From positions 3,386,583 to 3,450,582 of the forward strand of contig NZ_CP087880.1 in assembly GCF_021172065.1 (NCBI RefSeq): DNA of 64,000 nt, read 5' to 3'. The DNA is from Pseudocitrobacter corydidari (GTDB lineage Bacteria; Pseudomonadota; Gammaproteobacteria; Enterobacterales; Enterobacteriaceae). Below are positions 1 to 13,900 of this stretch, one piece after another. The notes under the pieces were generated by a model. That model did not search any database. It saw only the letters and a program-made list of their open reading frames with translations, and was not told the DNA's origin. The position numbers and the translations under genes were made by a program. Positions within the stretch are counted from its first letter, which is position 1. Each line of letters begins with the position of its first letter.

Positions 1-1355
1 GCAAAAACCGCTATTACGCCATTCCGGTTGATAAAAGTCATACGTTAATTCAAACAGCGTGTTTCGATATCTCCCGTTACGCCATGTGGCTAACTAACTC
101 CACACTAACAGCCCCTCCGCAGTTGATTACCAACGATGCAAGCGGCTATGAGGATGGAGAGATAAGAAAATTTGCCGAGCCGATACAGATCTGGCGCTGG
201 ACCGGAAAAACGTTTGCATTAACCGAAGAATACCGCAGCGGTGGTCGGGGAACCTTCTCTGTTAACGGAGTCTGGACGCTGCCCACGTTCGTGAGCTATG
301 TCCGCACGCAACAAGACATCGACAAAGATAATGCCGCGCTAAAGTCCCTTTATGATGCCATCAATAAAGAAAAAGCGATTAACCCAGAACTGAATCTGAA
401 GAAAGTTTCCGACCAGTTTCCATTAATGGGGCAGGCTACGGATTTCTCAGTGCAAAGCATCGATGAACAAGGTAATCCATTACCCGATCAAAAACCCTCA
501 GCAGAAATCAGTGACGATGAATGGCAGGCCTTTAAACAATCTCCTGTCGAAGGAGTTTCCGAAAATGGGCGAACTGACTATGTGTTGGTTGATTTAGATG
601 GTGACGGAAAACGCGATCTCATTATTGACTGTTACGCTGGTGGTACGGGGCTTTTCAGTTACACGGGCGTACTAAAACGCGGAGATAAGTCGTTTTATGC
701 GGTTAATAGCACTGACGATGAAAACGTCTACGTAGCAGGTGCGTTGTTCTCGGAACCCGGACGTGGTGCTAACCAGTGGAGCCAATGGGTACGCATAAAC
801 GGCCAGGTTTATGCGCTCTGGTATAACGGCCAGTTTGGCGAAGATAACCTTTATCTACTGCGGCCTTTTAGCAACGAAGAAAAAGTTCCTGCTGTGACGA
901 TTCGTTATCGCTATGCATTAGAAATAATGAAAGCCGACAGCAAAGAACTCCCGGCAATCAGTGATACAGACCGCAAAGGCCTGTTGAAATCTCTCGCCCG
1001 GATGCAGGACCATCTCATTAAAGATATGCCCTCAAATCAACCTCCTGCTGCTATATGCCCAATTCCACCAAACACGTCTGCCGCAGATGCTGATAACTAC
1101 CGCTTTGGAGAGCCACTGCATTACACCTTTGAACGTGTTGCCGTCATTCCTGTCTGGTTGAATAACAACTGTTACATAGGCACCGTTGCCAGCCATCACG
1201 GTTACTACCAAAAAGGTGTAGATGCAGAAATAATTATCAACTCCCCGAGACAAGAAGACAGTTTTATCCCAGGCTATTCGCTTACAGGTAAACGGCATGT
1301 CACCGCCATCCAAAGCGGCTGGAAACAGCGGGAAGGTGATATGGGAGTGATGTAA
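1..1355 (+). CDS. Hypothetical protein, 5' end outside the window
   Basis: The reading frame is open from base 3, upstream of the first in-window ATG at base 84, so the gene begins before the window and only its C-terminal part is seen (about 450 residues). I do not recognise the family. Near bases 590-640 the protein reads D-L-D-G-D-G-K-R-D-L, an EF-hand or FG-GAP-like calcium-loop pattern often found in secreted or surface proteins. The rest is a mixed alpha/beta sequence with no transmembrane segment in the visible part. It ends about 115 bases before a tRNA-Phe gene, a common island integration site, so it may be accessory. No function is assigned. Confidence 0.7.
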   Translation, partial: KNRYYAIPVDKSHTLIQTACFDISRYAMWLTNSTLTAPPQLITNDASGYEDGEIRKFAEPIQIWRWTGKTFALTEEYRSGGRGTFSVNGVWTLPTFVSYVRTQQDIDKDNAALKSLYDAINKEKAINPELNLKKVSDQFPLMGQATDFSVQSIDEQGNPLPDQKPSAEISDDEWQAFKQSPVEGVSENGRTDYVLVDLDGDGKRDLIIDCYAGGTGLFSYTGVLKRGDKSFYAVNSTDDENVYVAGALFSEPGRGANQWSQWVRINGQVYALWYNGQFGEDNLYLLRPFSNEEKVPAVTIRYRYALEIMKADSKELPAISDTDRKGLLKSLARMQDHLIKDMPSNQPPAAICPIPPNTSAADADNYRFGEPLHYTFERVAVIPVWLNNNCYIGTVASHHGYYQKGVDAEIIINSPRQEDSFIPGYSLTGKRHVTAIQSGWKQREGDMGVM

Positions 1356-1470
1356 TTTTCCACAATAATGGTCCAGAACTGCACAAACTGCCGCAAAGAT
1401 AAGCAACTAGACAGCGAAACGTGAAATTGAGTTGACGAGATGTGCAGATTACGGTTTAATGCGCCCCGTT

Positions 1471-1546
1471 GCCCGGATAGCTCAGTCGGTAGAGCAGGGG
1501 ATTGAAAATCCCCGTGTCCTTGGTTCGATTCCGAGTCCGGGCACCA
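1471..1546 (+). tRNA. tRNA-Phe (anticodon GAA)
   Basis: This is a 76-base cloverleaf. The acceptor stem GCCCGGA pairs with TCCGGGC and is followed by an encoded ACCA end. The D-arm has AGCTCAGTCGGTAGAGC, the anticodon loop TTGAAAA gives GAA, and the T-arm has GGTTCGATTCC. It matches the enterobacterial pheU/pheV tRNA. A terminator hairpin follows directly. Confidence 0.97.
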
Positions 1547-1556
1547 CTATTTAAAG

Positions 1557-1586
1557 AACCCAGCCTATGGCTGGGTTTTTGCTTTT
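1557..1586 (+). terminator. Rho-independent terminator of tRNA-Phe
   Basis: A nine-base stem (AACCCAGCC with GGCTGGGTT) and a three-base loop are followed by a T-rich tract (TTTGCTTTT). It lies 10 bases after the tRNA end. Confidence 0.9.
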
Positions 1587-1734
1587 CTGGGGTTTGTACA
1601 CCACTCTTCCTGCTTTCCAGCCTTTCCGTTTTTAAATCATTGCTGTAATCCACGAGACGCGTTTTAATCAGTTGGGTGTTGTTCTGGGGCAGGTATCGTT
1701 AAAATGTCGTCAGGAAGAGGTTATGCGCGCTGTG

Positions 1735-1840
1735 TTGCCCGGTGGCGCTTGCGCTTACCGGGCCTACGGGTTCGTGCCATTCGGTGGGGGAGGTTATTCT
1801 TTTGTAGGCCGGATAAGGCGCAGCCGCCATCCGGCGTTGT
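1735..1840. repeat. REP pair (BIME)
   Basis: Two inverted REP-type units are present: GCCCGGTGGCGCTTGCGCTTACCGGGC near 1737-1765 and GTAGGCCGGATAAGGCGCAG followed by CCGCCATCCGGC near 1804-1836. They are the palindromic extragenic elements found throughout Escherichia, Salmonella and Citrobacter-type genomes. The element sits between tRNA-Phe and the rrn terminators. I see no gene in 1587-2062. Confidence 0.88.
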
Positions 1841-1852
1841 TTTTCGCTCCAG

Positions 1853-1890
1853 CGCAAAAAGGCCATCCTTTCGGATGGCCTTCTGCTTTA
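1853..1890 (-). terminator. rrn terminator T2
   Basis: Read on the minus strand, GGCCATCCGAAAGGATGGCC forms a hairpin followed by TTTTTGCG. It has the sequence and position of the second rrnB-type terminator downstream of the 5S gene. Confidence 0.88.
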
Positions 1891-2015
1891 TTTGATGCCT
1901 GGCAGTTTATGGCGGGCGTCCTGCCCGCCACCCTTCGGGCCGTTGCTTCGCAACGTTCAAATCCGCTCCCGGCGGATTTGTCCTACTCGGGAGAGCGTTC
2001 ACCGACAAACAACAG

Positions 2016-2057
2016 ATAAAACAAAAGGCCCAGTCTTTCGACTGAGCCTTTCGTTTT
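2016..2057 (-). terminator. rrn terminator T1
   Basis: Read on the minus strand, AAAGGCTCAGTCGAAAGACT pairs back onto itself and is followed by GGGCCTTTTGTTTTAT. This is the classical rrnB T1 hairpin immediately after the 5S gene. The stretch between T1 and T2 has further rrn-type inverted repeats, as in E. coli rrnB. Confidence 0.92.
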
Positions 2058-2062
2058 ATTTG

Positions 2063-2182
2063 ATGCCTGGCAGTTCCCTACTCTCGCATGGGGAGACCCC
2101 ACACTACCATCGGCGCTACGGCGTTTCACTTCTGAGTTCGGCATGGGGTCAGGTGGGACCACCGCGCTAGTGCCGCCAGGCA
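2063..2182 (-). rRNA. rrf: 5S ribosomal RNA
   Basis: The 120 bases read on the minus strand begin TGCCTGGCGGCACTAGCGCG and end in AACTGCCAGGCAT, the standard enterobacterial 5S RNA. It is the last gene of the rrn operon, 95 bases after the 23S gene, and is followed by the T1 and T2 terminators. Confidence 0.97.
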
Positions 2183-2277
2183 AATTCTGTTTATTAACCC
2201 GCTTATCGCCGGTCAATTTAATCTGTTATCAAGCTGAAACTGATGTCTGTCTTCCGCCAAAACATCTTCGGCGTTGT

Positions 2278-5184
<2,907 letters not shown>

Positions 5185-5376
5185 TCACAACCCGAAGATG
5201 TTTCGTAAAACACCATCGTGTTGCGAAAATTTGAGAGACTCGAACACACTTAAATAGTGTGTCGTTTCAATTTTCAGCTTGATCCAGATTTTTAAAGAGC
5301 AAATATCTCAAACAAGACTTAACAGTCTGTTTTGAGATATGACGGTCGGCGACTTTCACTCACACATACCAGCAAG

Positions 5377-5452
5377 TGGCGTCCCCTAGGGGATTCGAAC
5401 CCCTGTTACCGCCGTGAAAGGGCGGTGTCCTGGGCCTCTAGACGAAGGGGAC
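5377..5452 (-). tRNA. tRNA-Glu (anticodon TTC) in the 16S-23S spacer
   Basis: Read on the minus strand, the 76 bases start GTCCCCTTCGTCTAGAGGCC, carry the anticodon TTC, and end GGGGACGCCA. A single tRNA-Glu in the 353-base spacer is the arrangement of the E. coli rrnB/C/E/G type. The rest of the spacer (5185-5376 and 5453-5537) holds only processing stems and antitermination-box-like sequence. Confidence 0.97.
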
Positions 5453-5537
5453 ACTGAAGTCTCAATCGCAAGACGCCTTGCTATTTACTTTTCATCAGAC
5501 AATCTGTGTGGACACTTCAAGGAACGGTTCTTTAAGG

Positions 5538-7079
<1,542 letters not shown>

Positions 7080-7257
7080 AAGTTTGATGCTCGTGAATTA
7101 AACTTCGTAATGAATTACGTGTTCACTCAGAGACTTGGTATTCATTTATCGTCTTGCGACGTTAAGAATCCGTATCATTGAGTGCCCACACAGATTGTCT
7201 GATAAATTGTTAAAGAGCAGTGCAACGCGGCGTGAAGCTCACCGTTGCGAGGTGCGC

Positions 7258-7285
7258 ATAATACGCTTTCCTCTTTCAGAGTCAA
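7258..7285 (-). promoter_or_regulatory. rrn P2 promoter
   Basis: On the minus strand a TTGACT -35 box (7280-7285) and a TATTAT -10 box (7258-7263) are separated by 16 bases. They lie upstream of the 16S leader, in the position and with the sequence of E. coli rrn P2. Confidence 0.85.
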
Positions 7286-7367
7286 CCCTGAATTTCAGGA
7301 TTTTTCTCTTCAACCGAAGCGGCTGTTTGTGTGAAGTGATTCACATCTGCCGTGTCAGTGGGAGCGC

Positions 7368-7395
7368 ATTATAGGGAGTTCTCGTGAGGCTGCAA
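7368..7395 (-). promoter_or_regulatory. rrn P1 promoter
   Basis: On the minus strand a TTGCAG -35 box (7390-7395) and a perfect TATAAT -10 box (7368-7373) are separated by 16 bases. The GCGC discriminator after the -10 box fits a stringently controlled rrn P1. The A/T-rich stretch at 7396-7560 is where the UP element and Fis sites would lie. This and P2 account for the gene-free stretch 7080-7609. Confidence 0.85.
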
Positions 7396-7563
7396 CCCTA
7401 AATATGCGGTAATTTTACCGACTGCTGAAATCCACAGCAAAACCCCGTTTTATACCAATTTACACACAGAGTTATCCACAGAAGGGAGAGTTTTCTTGTC
7501 GTTCGGTCTCCGCTTATGCGATCGTTATGCGATAAAAGAGATCCTTTTCGTACTCTATATAGA

Positions 7564-7592
7564 AGAAACCCAACCTCGTGGTTGGGCTTTGC
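7564..7592 (-). terminator. Terminator of the adhesin 1 operon
   Basis: On the minus strand CCCAACC and GGTTGGG form a stem with a short loop, followed by a T-rich stretch (TTTCTTC). It lies just after the stop codon of the small gene at 7610 and separates that operon from the rrn promoters. Confidence 0.8.
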
Positions 7593-7609
7593 GTTTCGGG
7601 ATCGCTGGG

Positions 7610-7939
7610 CTAGAGCAAGATCTCATCCTCATTAAGCAGATTCTCCAGGCTGTCCAGCTCCTGGCGCAATAGACTTCGGTTCGATAACTTGTTCTGCGCC
7701 GCAACCGGCAGGTCCGTGATACTGAGAATGCCTTTACTGGTCAGTACATAGATCAAGTCTTCCAGCACGCGAACCAGTTCAAGATCGCTTTTTTGCAGCC
7801 CGGCAAGCAGCGCCTTCTGATGGTTTTCCCAGTGAGTGATTTCAAGCGTGGCTTGTTCAGATTCTCCAGTCATTCCTTCAAACGGTTGAGTATCTACCCG
7901 CACCAGTGTTCCCCGGGGATTACGTTGTAAGTAATACAT
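7610..7939 (-). CDS. Small conserved protein downstream of adhesin 1
   Basis: A 109-residue protein, 51 bases after the adhesin 1 stop and in the same operon. It is clearly paralogous to the 113-residue protein at 25952-26293. Both begin with an M-x-[YF]-[LI]-x-R start followed by a glycine turn and R-V, and share a core of S-D-L-E-[LM]-V-R-V-L-E-D-L-I, then L-x-S-K-G-[IV]-[LI]-S-I-T-D-L-P and A-A-Q-N-K-L. No signal peptide or membrane segment is visible, so it is probably cytoplasmic. Such proteins are sometimes labelled tryptophan-synthase-beta-like, but the length and sequence show no PLP enzyme. I infer an accessory role in adhesin production, secretion or control, because one copy lies beside each adhesin gene. 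Function unknown. Confidence 0.85.
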   Translation of the reverse strand: MYYLQRNPRGTLVRVDTQPFEGMTGESEQATLEITHWENHQKALLAGLQKSDLELVRVLEDLIYVLTSKGILSITDLPVAAQNKLSNRSLLRQELDSLENLLNEDEILL

Positions 7940-7990
7940 CTTATCTCCTGAAAGAGTAGCGCCACGTGAGTAACGTGGCGCTGGGTCGGG

Positions 7991-10900
7991 TTAGATAACG
8001 ATACTGCTATTGTCGGGATCGGTCAGTAAGCTACTTATGACCATCGCGCTGTGGTTTTCAACAGTGATGCTCATCGTCGCACCACTATTTTGCATCTGCC
8101 CCACAGTATTGATTTCAATTAAAGCGTTCCCTTTGCCATCATCACTGACCCTAATGTAGTCGGCGAGATTATCAATGCTATCACCCAGAAGATCACTCAG
8201 GTCGATACGATCCCCTTGCTCAATATTAAAGTCTTTAATAATGTCATGACCATCATCACCTTTAAGCCAGGTGAAAATGTCACTGCCAGAGCCTCCGGTC
8301 AAAGTATCGTTGCCAGTGCCTCCAAAAAGCGTGTCATTGCCCTCTCCTCCCTGAAGGATATCATCACCACCACCGCCAAAAATAAGATCATTTCCCGCAC
8401 CACCAACAAGAATATCATTGCCATCGCTTATGCTGGAGGTATTAAACTCATGGCTATTCTCAGTAATATATTTTTGAATCTGCTCAAGCGTGACAGTGCT
8501 TTCTCCCATTTTACCGGCAACATAATCAACAAAACTCGCGTAATCGTTAGCCCCATCACCAAGAATAATATCATCGCCAGAGCCGCCATATAATGTGTCG
8601 TCACCCTCCCCGCCAACTAAGACATCATTGCCACCGCCACCATAAAGGATATCGTTACCGCGCCCCCCAAACAAAACATCATCGCCACCATCATCACGTG
8701 ATATATCGAATAATTCAGGGTGTTCAGAAATATATTGGTGTATATGGGATGTGGTCAGTGAGCCGGAAGATATACCCACTTCTGCCGAGATAAATTCTTT
8801 TATTGCACCAAAACCGTTACCACTGATGCCCTTAAATTCTACCGTATCGCCAAACAGAATGTCGTTTCCTGATTGACCATGCACGATATCTTCAGCCCCA
8901 GGTAAGCGGACATCATCCTTACCTAAAATGGCTTCAGCGAGCTCATCAGCGCTTATGCCTGCCTGGACATTACCATTAGAGTCATAATCGATAAGATCAC
9001 TAGCATCAATCCCCTTATTGATACCAATAGCTTCAACTGTCCCGCAAACCCCGAGTAATAATGCAAAAGATTGCTGAGAGCCGCCAATAACGTTTGAATT
9101 GGTCGAACTGTTAGCATTCCCGTCACCAAATGTTCCGGAAATCTTGTATCCTCCGCTGCCATCTGAGACTACTTTCCCTATAACATTTTTGGAGTTGTTT
9201 CCGGTAGACCACTCATAAACATTGCCATCTTTATCAATAACTTCACGAGAACGATTGTTAATTTCCATATAAACGGAAGTACCCGCCGTGTAATTGATGC
9301 TAGTTATATCAAGATAAACTGTGCTGTTCGCACGGGAGTCCACATCGATTACCGTAAGTCCTGTATTATGGATAGTAGGCTTACCGTCAGTAATGAAATA
9401 GGTCAGGTTCTTGCTACTTTCCGTGCTTACATTAGAAAACCATTCGGCCGCACTCTCGAAAGCAGCACCGTAGTTTGTACTACCGCCACTGCTCATTTTG
9501 CTCATCTGGGTAAAAAGATCATTCAAAGTCTGGTTTCTTTCTGACTCAGACATATTCGGGGAAAAAGTAACGTCATAGGCAAACTGCACCTTTGCATCAA
9601 AATCAACCAATAAGATATTCAGTGTACCGGAACTAGCATTTGCCGTACCGCTCGCGAGCGTACTGAAGACAGTTTTTAATGAATTAATAATCGCACTGAT
9701 ATCAGTTTTACTTACGCTACCAGAAGTATCAACCAAGAAAGCAATATTGTAGTCCTGCCCCGGTTGCGGTTGTAAGCCTTCAATATCACTGATTATCACA
9801 TTACTTGCCCCGTCTTCCGCAGTGATATTATCATCTCCAGAGGTGCCTAATTTATCCCTCACAGTTTCAACATCAACAGTACGATCTGCATATGCAGATG
9901 CTGTATTACCTGCAATATCGGAGATAGTGATATTAGCTTGAACCGTTGGGTCATTAACCAACTCTGCAGTGTTGACTTTCAGTTCCCAAACTAATTTTCC
10001 CCCAACCTCCGTCAAGGCCACGTTTTCGTACGTTTTCCCATTAACAATGAGTGTAATTGTATCCGCTGCAGTGGCCTCACCTGTAACATATCCAGTAATT
10101 GTTGTGGTTGGCTCATTTTGTCCTTGCCAATGATTGGTCTCCGCAGTACTCAAGAAGTCATCACCAGTAATGGGATCAATAATAATGTTGACGACAGGTA
10201 GGGTCGTATCGCGGATCACCCCCGTGCTGTCCGTCCCGTCGTCGGCGTTACCTGCCCGGTCATACCCCACCACGCTGGCCTCCACCTTCGTGCCATCCTG
10301 CAGCAGCACGGTCGGCACCTTCACTGACCAGGTCAGATCCGCATTCACCGTCGCCGTAAAGGTCTGGTCACCGATGGTTATCTGCACCTCATCCCAGCGC
10401 ACCACGTCTTTTCCTGTCACCGTCCCGGTCAGCAGCGTCTCATCCATCTCGCTTTCTGCCTGGTTGATATAGCCATCGCCGGTCACCGCATCGATATCAA
10501 GGGTCACTTCCGGCCCGGTCACATCGCGGATCACCCCCGTGCTGTCCGTCCCGTCGTCGGCGTTACCTGCCCGGTCATACCCCACCACGCTGGCCTCCAC
10601 CTTCGTGCCGTCCTGCAGCAGCACGGTCGGCACCTTCACTGACCAGGTCAGATCCGCATTCACCGTCGCCGTAAAGGTCTGGTCACCGATGGTTATCTGC
10701 ACCTCATCCCAGCGCACCACGTCTTTTCCTGTCACCGTCCCGGTCAGCAGCGTCTCATCCATCTCGCTTTCTGCCTGGTTGATATAGCCATCGCCGGTCA
10801 CCGCATCGATATCAAGGGTCACTTCCGGCCCGGTCACATCGCGGATCACTCCCGTGCTGTCCGTCCCGTCGTCGGCGTTACCTGCCCGGTCATACCCCAC

Positions 10901-13900
10901 CACGCTGGCCTCCACCTTCGTGCCATCCTGCAGCAGCACGGTCGGCACCTTCACTGACCAGGTCAGATCCGCATTCACCGTCGCCGTAAAGGTCTGGTCA
11001 CCGATGGTTATCTGCACCTCATCCCAGCGCACCACGTCTTTCCCTGTCACCGTCCCGGTCAGCAGCGTCTCATCCATCTCGCTTTCTGCCTGGTTGATAT
11101 AGCCATCGCCGGTCACCGCATCGATATCAAGGGTCACTTCCGGCCCGGTCACATCGCGGATCACTCCCGTGCTGTCCGTCCCGTCGTCGGCGTTACCTGC
11201 CCGGTCATACCCCACCACGCTGGCCTCCACCTTCGTGCCATCCTGCAGCAGCACGGTCGGCACCTTCACTGACCAGGTCAGATCCGCATTCACCGTCGCC
11301 GTAAAGGTCTGGTCACCGATGGTTATCTGCACCTCATCCCAGCGCACCACGTCTTTCCCTGTCACCGTCCCGGTCAGCAGCGTCTCATCCATCTCGCTTT
11401 CTGCCTGGTTGATATAGCCATCGCCGGTCACCGCATCGATATCAAGGGTCACTTCCGGCCCGGTCACATCGCGGATCACTCCCGTGCTGTCCGTCCCGTC
11501 GTCGGCGTTACCTGCCCGGTCATACCCCACCACGCTGGCCTCCACCTTCGTGCCATCCTGCAGCAGCACGGTCGGCACCTTCACTGACCAGGTCAGATCC
11601 GCATTCACCGTCGCCGTAAAGGTCTGGTCACCGATGGTTATCTGCACCTCATCCCAGCGCACCACGTCTTTCCCTGTCACCGTCCCGGTCAGCAGCGTCT
11701 CATCCATCTCGCTTTCTGCCTGGTTGATATAGCCATCGCCGGTCACCGCATCGATATCAAGGGTCACTTCCGGCCCGGTCACATCGCGGATCACTCCCGT
11801 GCTGTCCGTCCCGTCGTCGGCGTTACCTGCCCGGTCATACCCCACCACGCTGGCCTCCACCTTCGTGCCATCCTGCAGCAGCACGGTCGGCACCTTCACT
11901 GACCAGGTCAGATCCGCATTCACCGTCGCCGTAAAGGTCTGGTCACCGATGGTTATCTGCACCTCATCCCAGCGCACCACGTCTTTCCCTGTCACCGTCC
12001 CGGTCAGCAGCGTCTCATCCATCTCGCTTTCTGCCTGGTTGATATAGCCATCGCCGGTCACCGCATCGATATCAAGGGTCACTTCCGGCCCGGTCACATC
12101 GCGGATCACCCCCGTGCTGTCCGTCCCGTCGTCGGCGTTACCTGCCCGGTCATACCCCACCACGCTGGCCTCCACCTTCGTGCCATCCTGCAGCAGCACG
12201 GTCGGCACCTTCACTGACCAGGTCAGATCCGCATTCACCGTCGCCGTAAAGGTCTGGTCACCGATGGTTATCTGCACCTCATCCCAGCGCACCACGTCTT
12301 TCCCTGTCACCGTCCCGGTCAGCAGCGTCTCATCCATCTCGCTTTCTGCCTGGTTGATATAGCCATCGCCGGTCACCGCATCGATATCAAGGGTCACTTC
12401 CGGCCCGGTCACATCGCGGATCACCCCCGTGCTGTCCGTCCCGTCGTCGGCGTTACCTGCCCGGTCATACCCCACCACGCTGGCCTCCACCTTCGTGCCA
12501 TCCTGCAGCAGCCCGGTCGGCACCTTCACTGACCAGGTCAGATCCGCATTCACCGTCGCCGTAAAGGTCTGGTCACCGATGGTTATCTGCACCTCATCCC
12601 AGCGCACCACGTCTTTCCCTGTCACCGTCCCGGTCAGCAGCGTCTCATCCATCTCGCTTTCTGCCTGGTTGATATAGCCATCGCCGGTCACCGCATCGAT
12701 ATCAAGGGTCACTTCCGGCCCGGTCACATCGCGGATCACTCCCGTGCTGTCCGTCCCGTCGTCGGCGTTACCTGCCCGGTCATACCCCACCACGCTGGCC
12801 TCCACCTTCGTGCCATCCTGCAGCAGCCCGGTCGGCACCTTCACTGACCAGGTCAGATCCGCATTCACCGTCGCCGTAAAGGTCTGGTCACCGATGGTTA
12901 TCTGCACCTCATCCCAGCGCACCACGTCTTTCCCTGTCACCGTCCCGGTCAGCAGCGTCTCATCCATCTCGCTTTCTGCCTGGTTGATATAGCCATCGCC
13001 GGTCACCGCATCGATATCAAGGGTCACTTCCGGCCCGGTCACATCGCGGATCACCCCCGTGCTGTCCGTCCCGTCGTCGGCGTTACCTGCCCGGTCATAC
13101 CCCACCACGCTGGCCTCCACCTTCGTGCCATCCTGCAGCAGCCCGGTCGGCACCTTCACTGACCAGGTCAGATCCGCATTCACCGTCGCCGTAAAGGTCT
13201 GGTCACCGATGGTTATCTGCACCTCATCCCAGCGCACCACGTCTTTCCCTGTCACCGTCCCGGTCAGCAGCGTCTCATCCATCTCGCTTTCTGCCTGGTT
13301 GATATAGCCATCGCCGGTCACCGCATCGATATCAAGGGTCACTTCCGGCCCATTGATATCAAAAGTTACCTTCGTCATATCCTTCGCGCTTGCCTCGTTC
13401 CCGGCGTCATCCCTGATGGTGATGCTCCCGTTCACTTCCGGATCCGCCAGCAGGTCGCTGGTTTTCACCTCCGTGCTCCACGTCAGGTCCTCACGAACCA
13501 CAGCCTCATACGGATTACCGTTCACTTCCAAATGCACCACATCGCCCGCTTTCGCGTCGCCGCCCACGGTGCCGCTGACGGTGGTGTTCTCCGCCTTCGC
13601 TTCCCCGGCGTTGATCCAGCCGTCACCCGCAATCACGTCAATATCCAGCGTCACGCTGATATCCATGTCCACTTTCACCGGCTCAACCGCTGTGGCGGTC
13701 GCCTCGTTCCCGGCTTGATCAGTAATGGTAATGGTGCTGTTCACTTCCGGGTCTGCCAGCAGGTCCGCAGTTTTGACCTCGGTGCTCCACGTCAGGTCCT
13801 CACGAACTACAGCCTCATACTGATTACCGTTCACTTCCAGATTCACCACGTCGCCCGCTTTGGCATCCCCGCCCACGGTGCCGGAAATTACTGTGTTCTC

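Noticed and set aside
1735-1840. Inverted repeats considered as insertion-sequence ends
   Set aside because: Sequence matches REP/BIME units seen several more times in the window. There is no transposase or target-site duplication.
10134-13307. A ladder of ten similar open frames on the plus strand
   Set aside because: They are antisense shadows of the ten 315-bp repeats of adhesin 1, with identical spacing and no ribosome-binding sites.
10201-13350. Regular tandem repeat considered as a CRISPR-like array
   Set aside because: The units are 315 bases, in frame, with no spacers, and they encode Ig-like domains. No cas genes are present.
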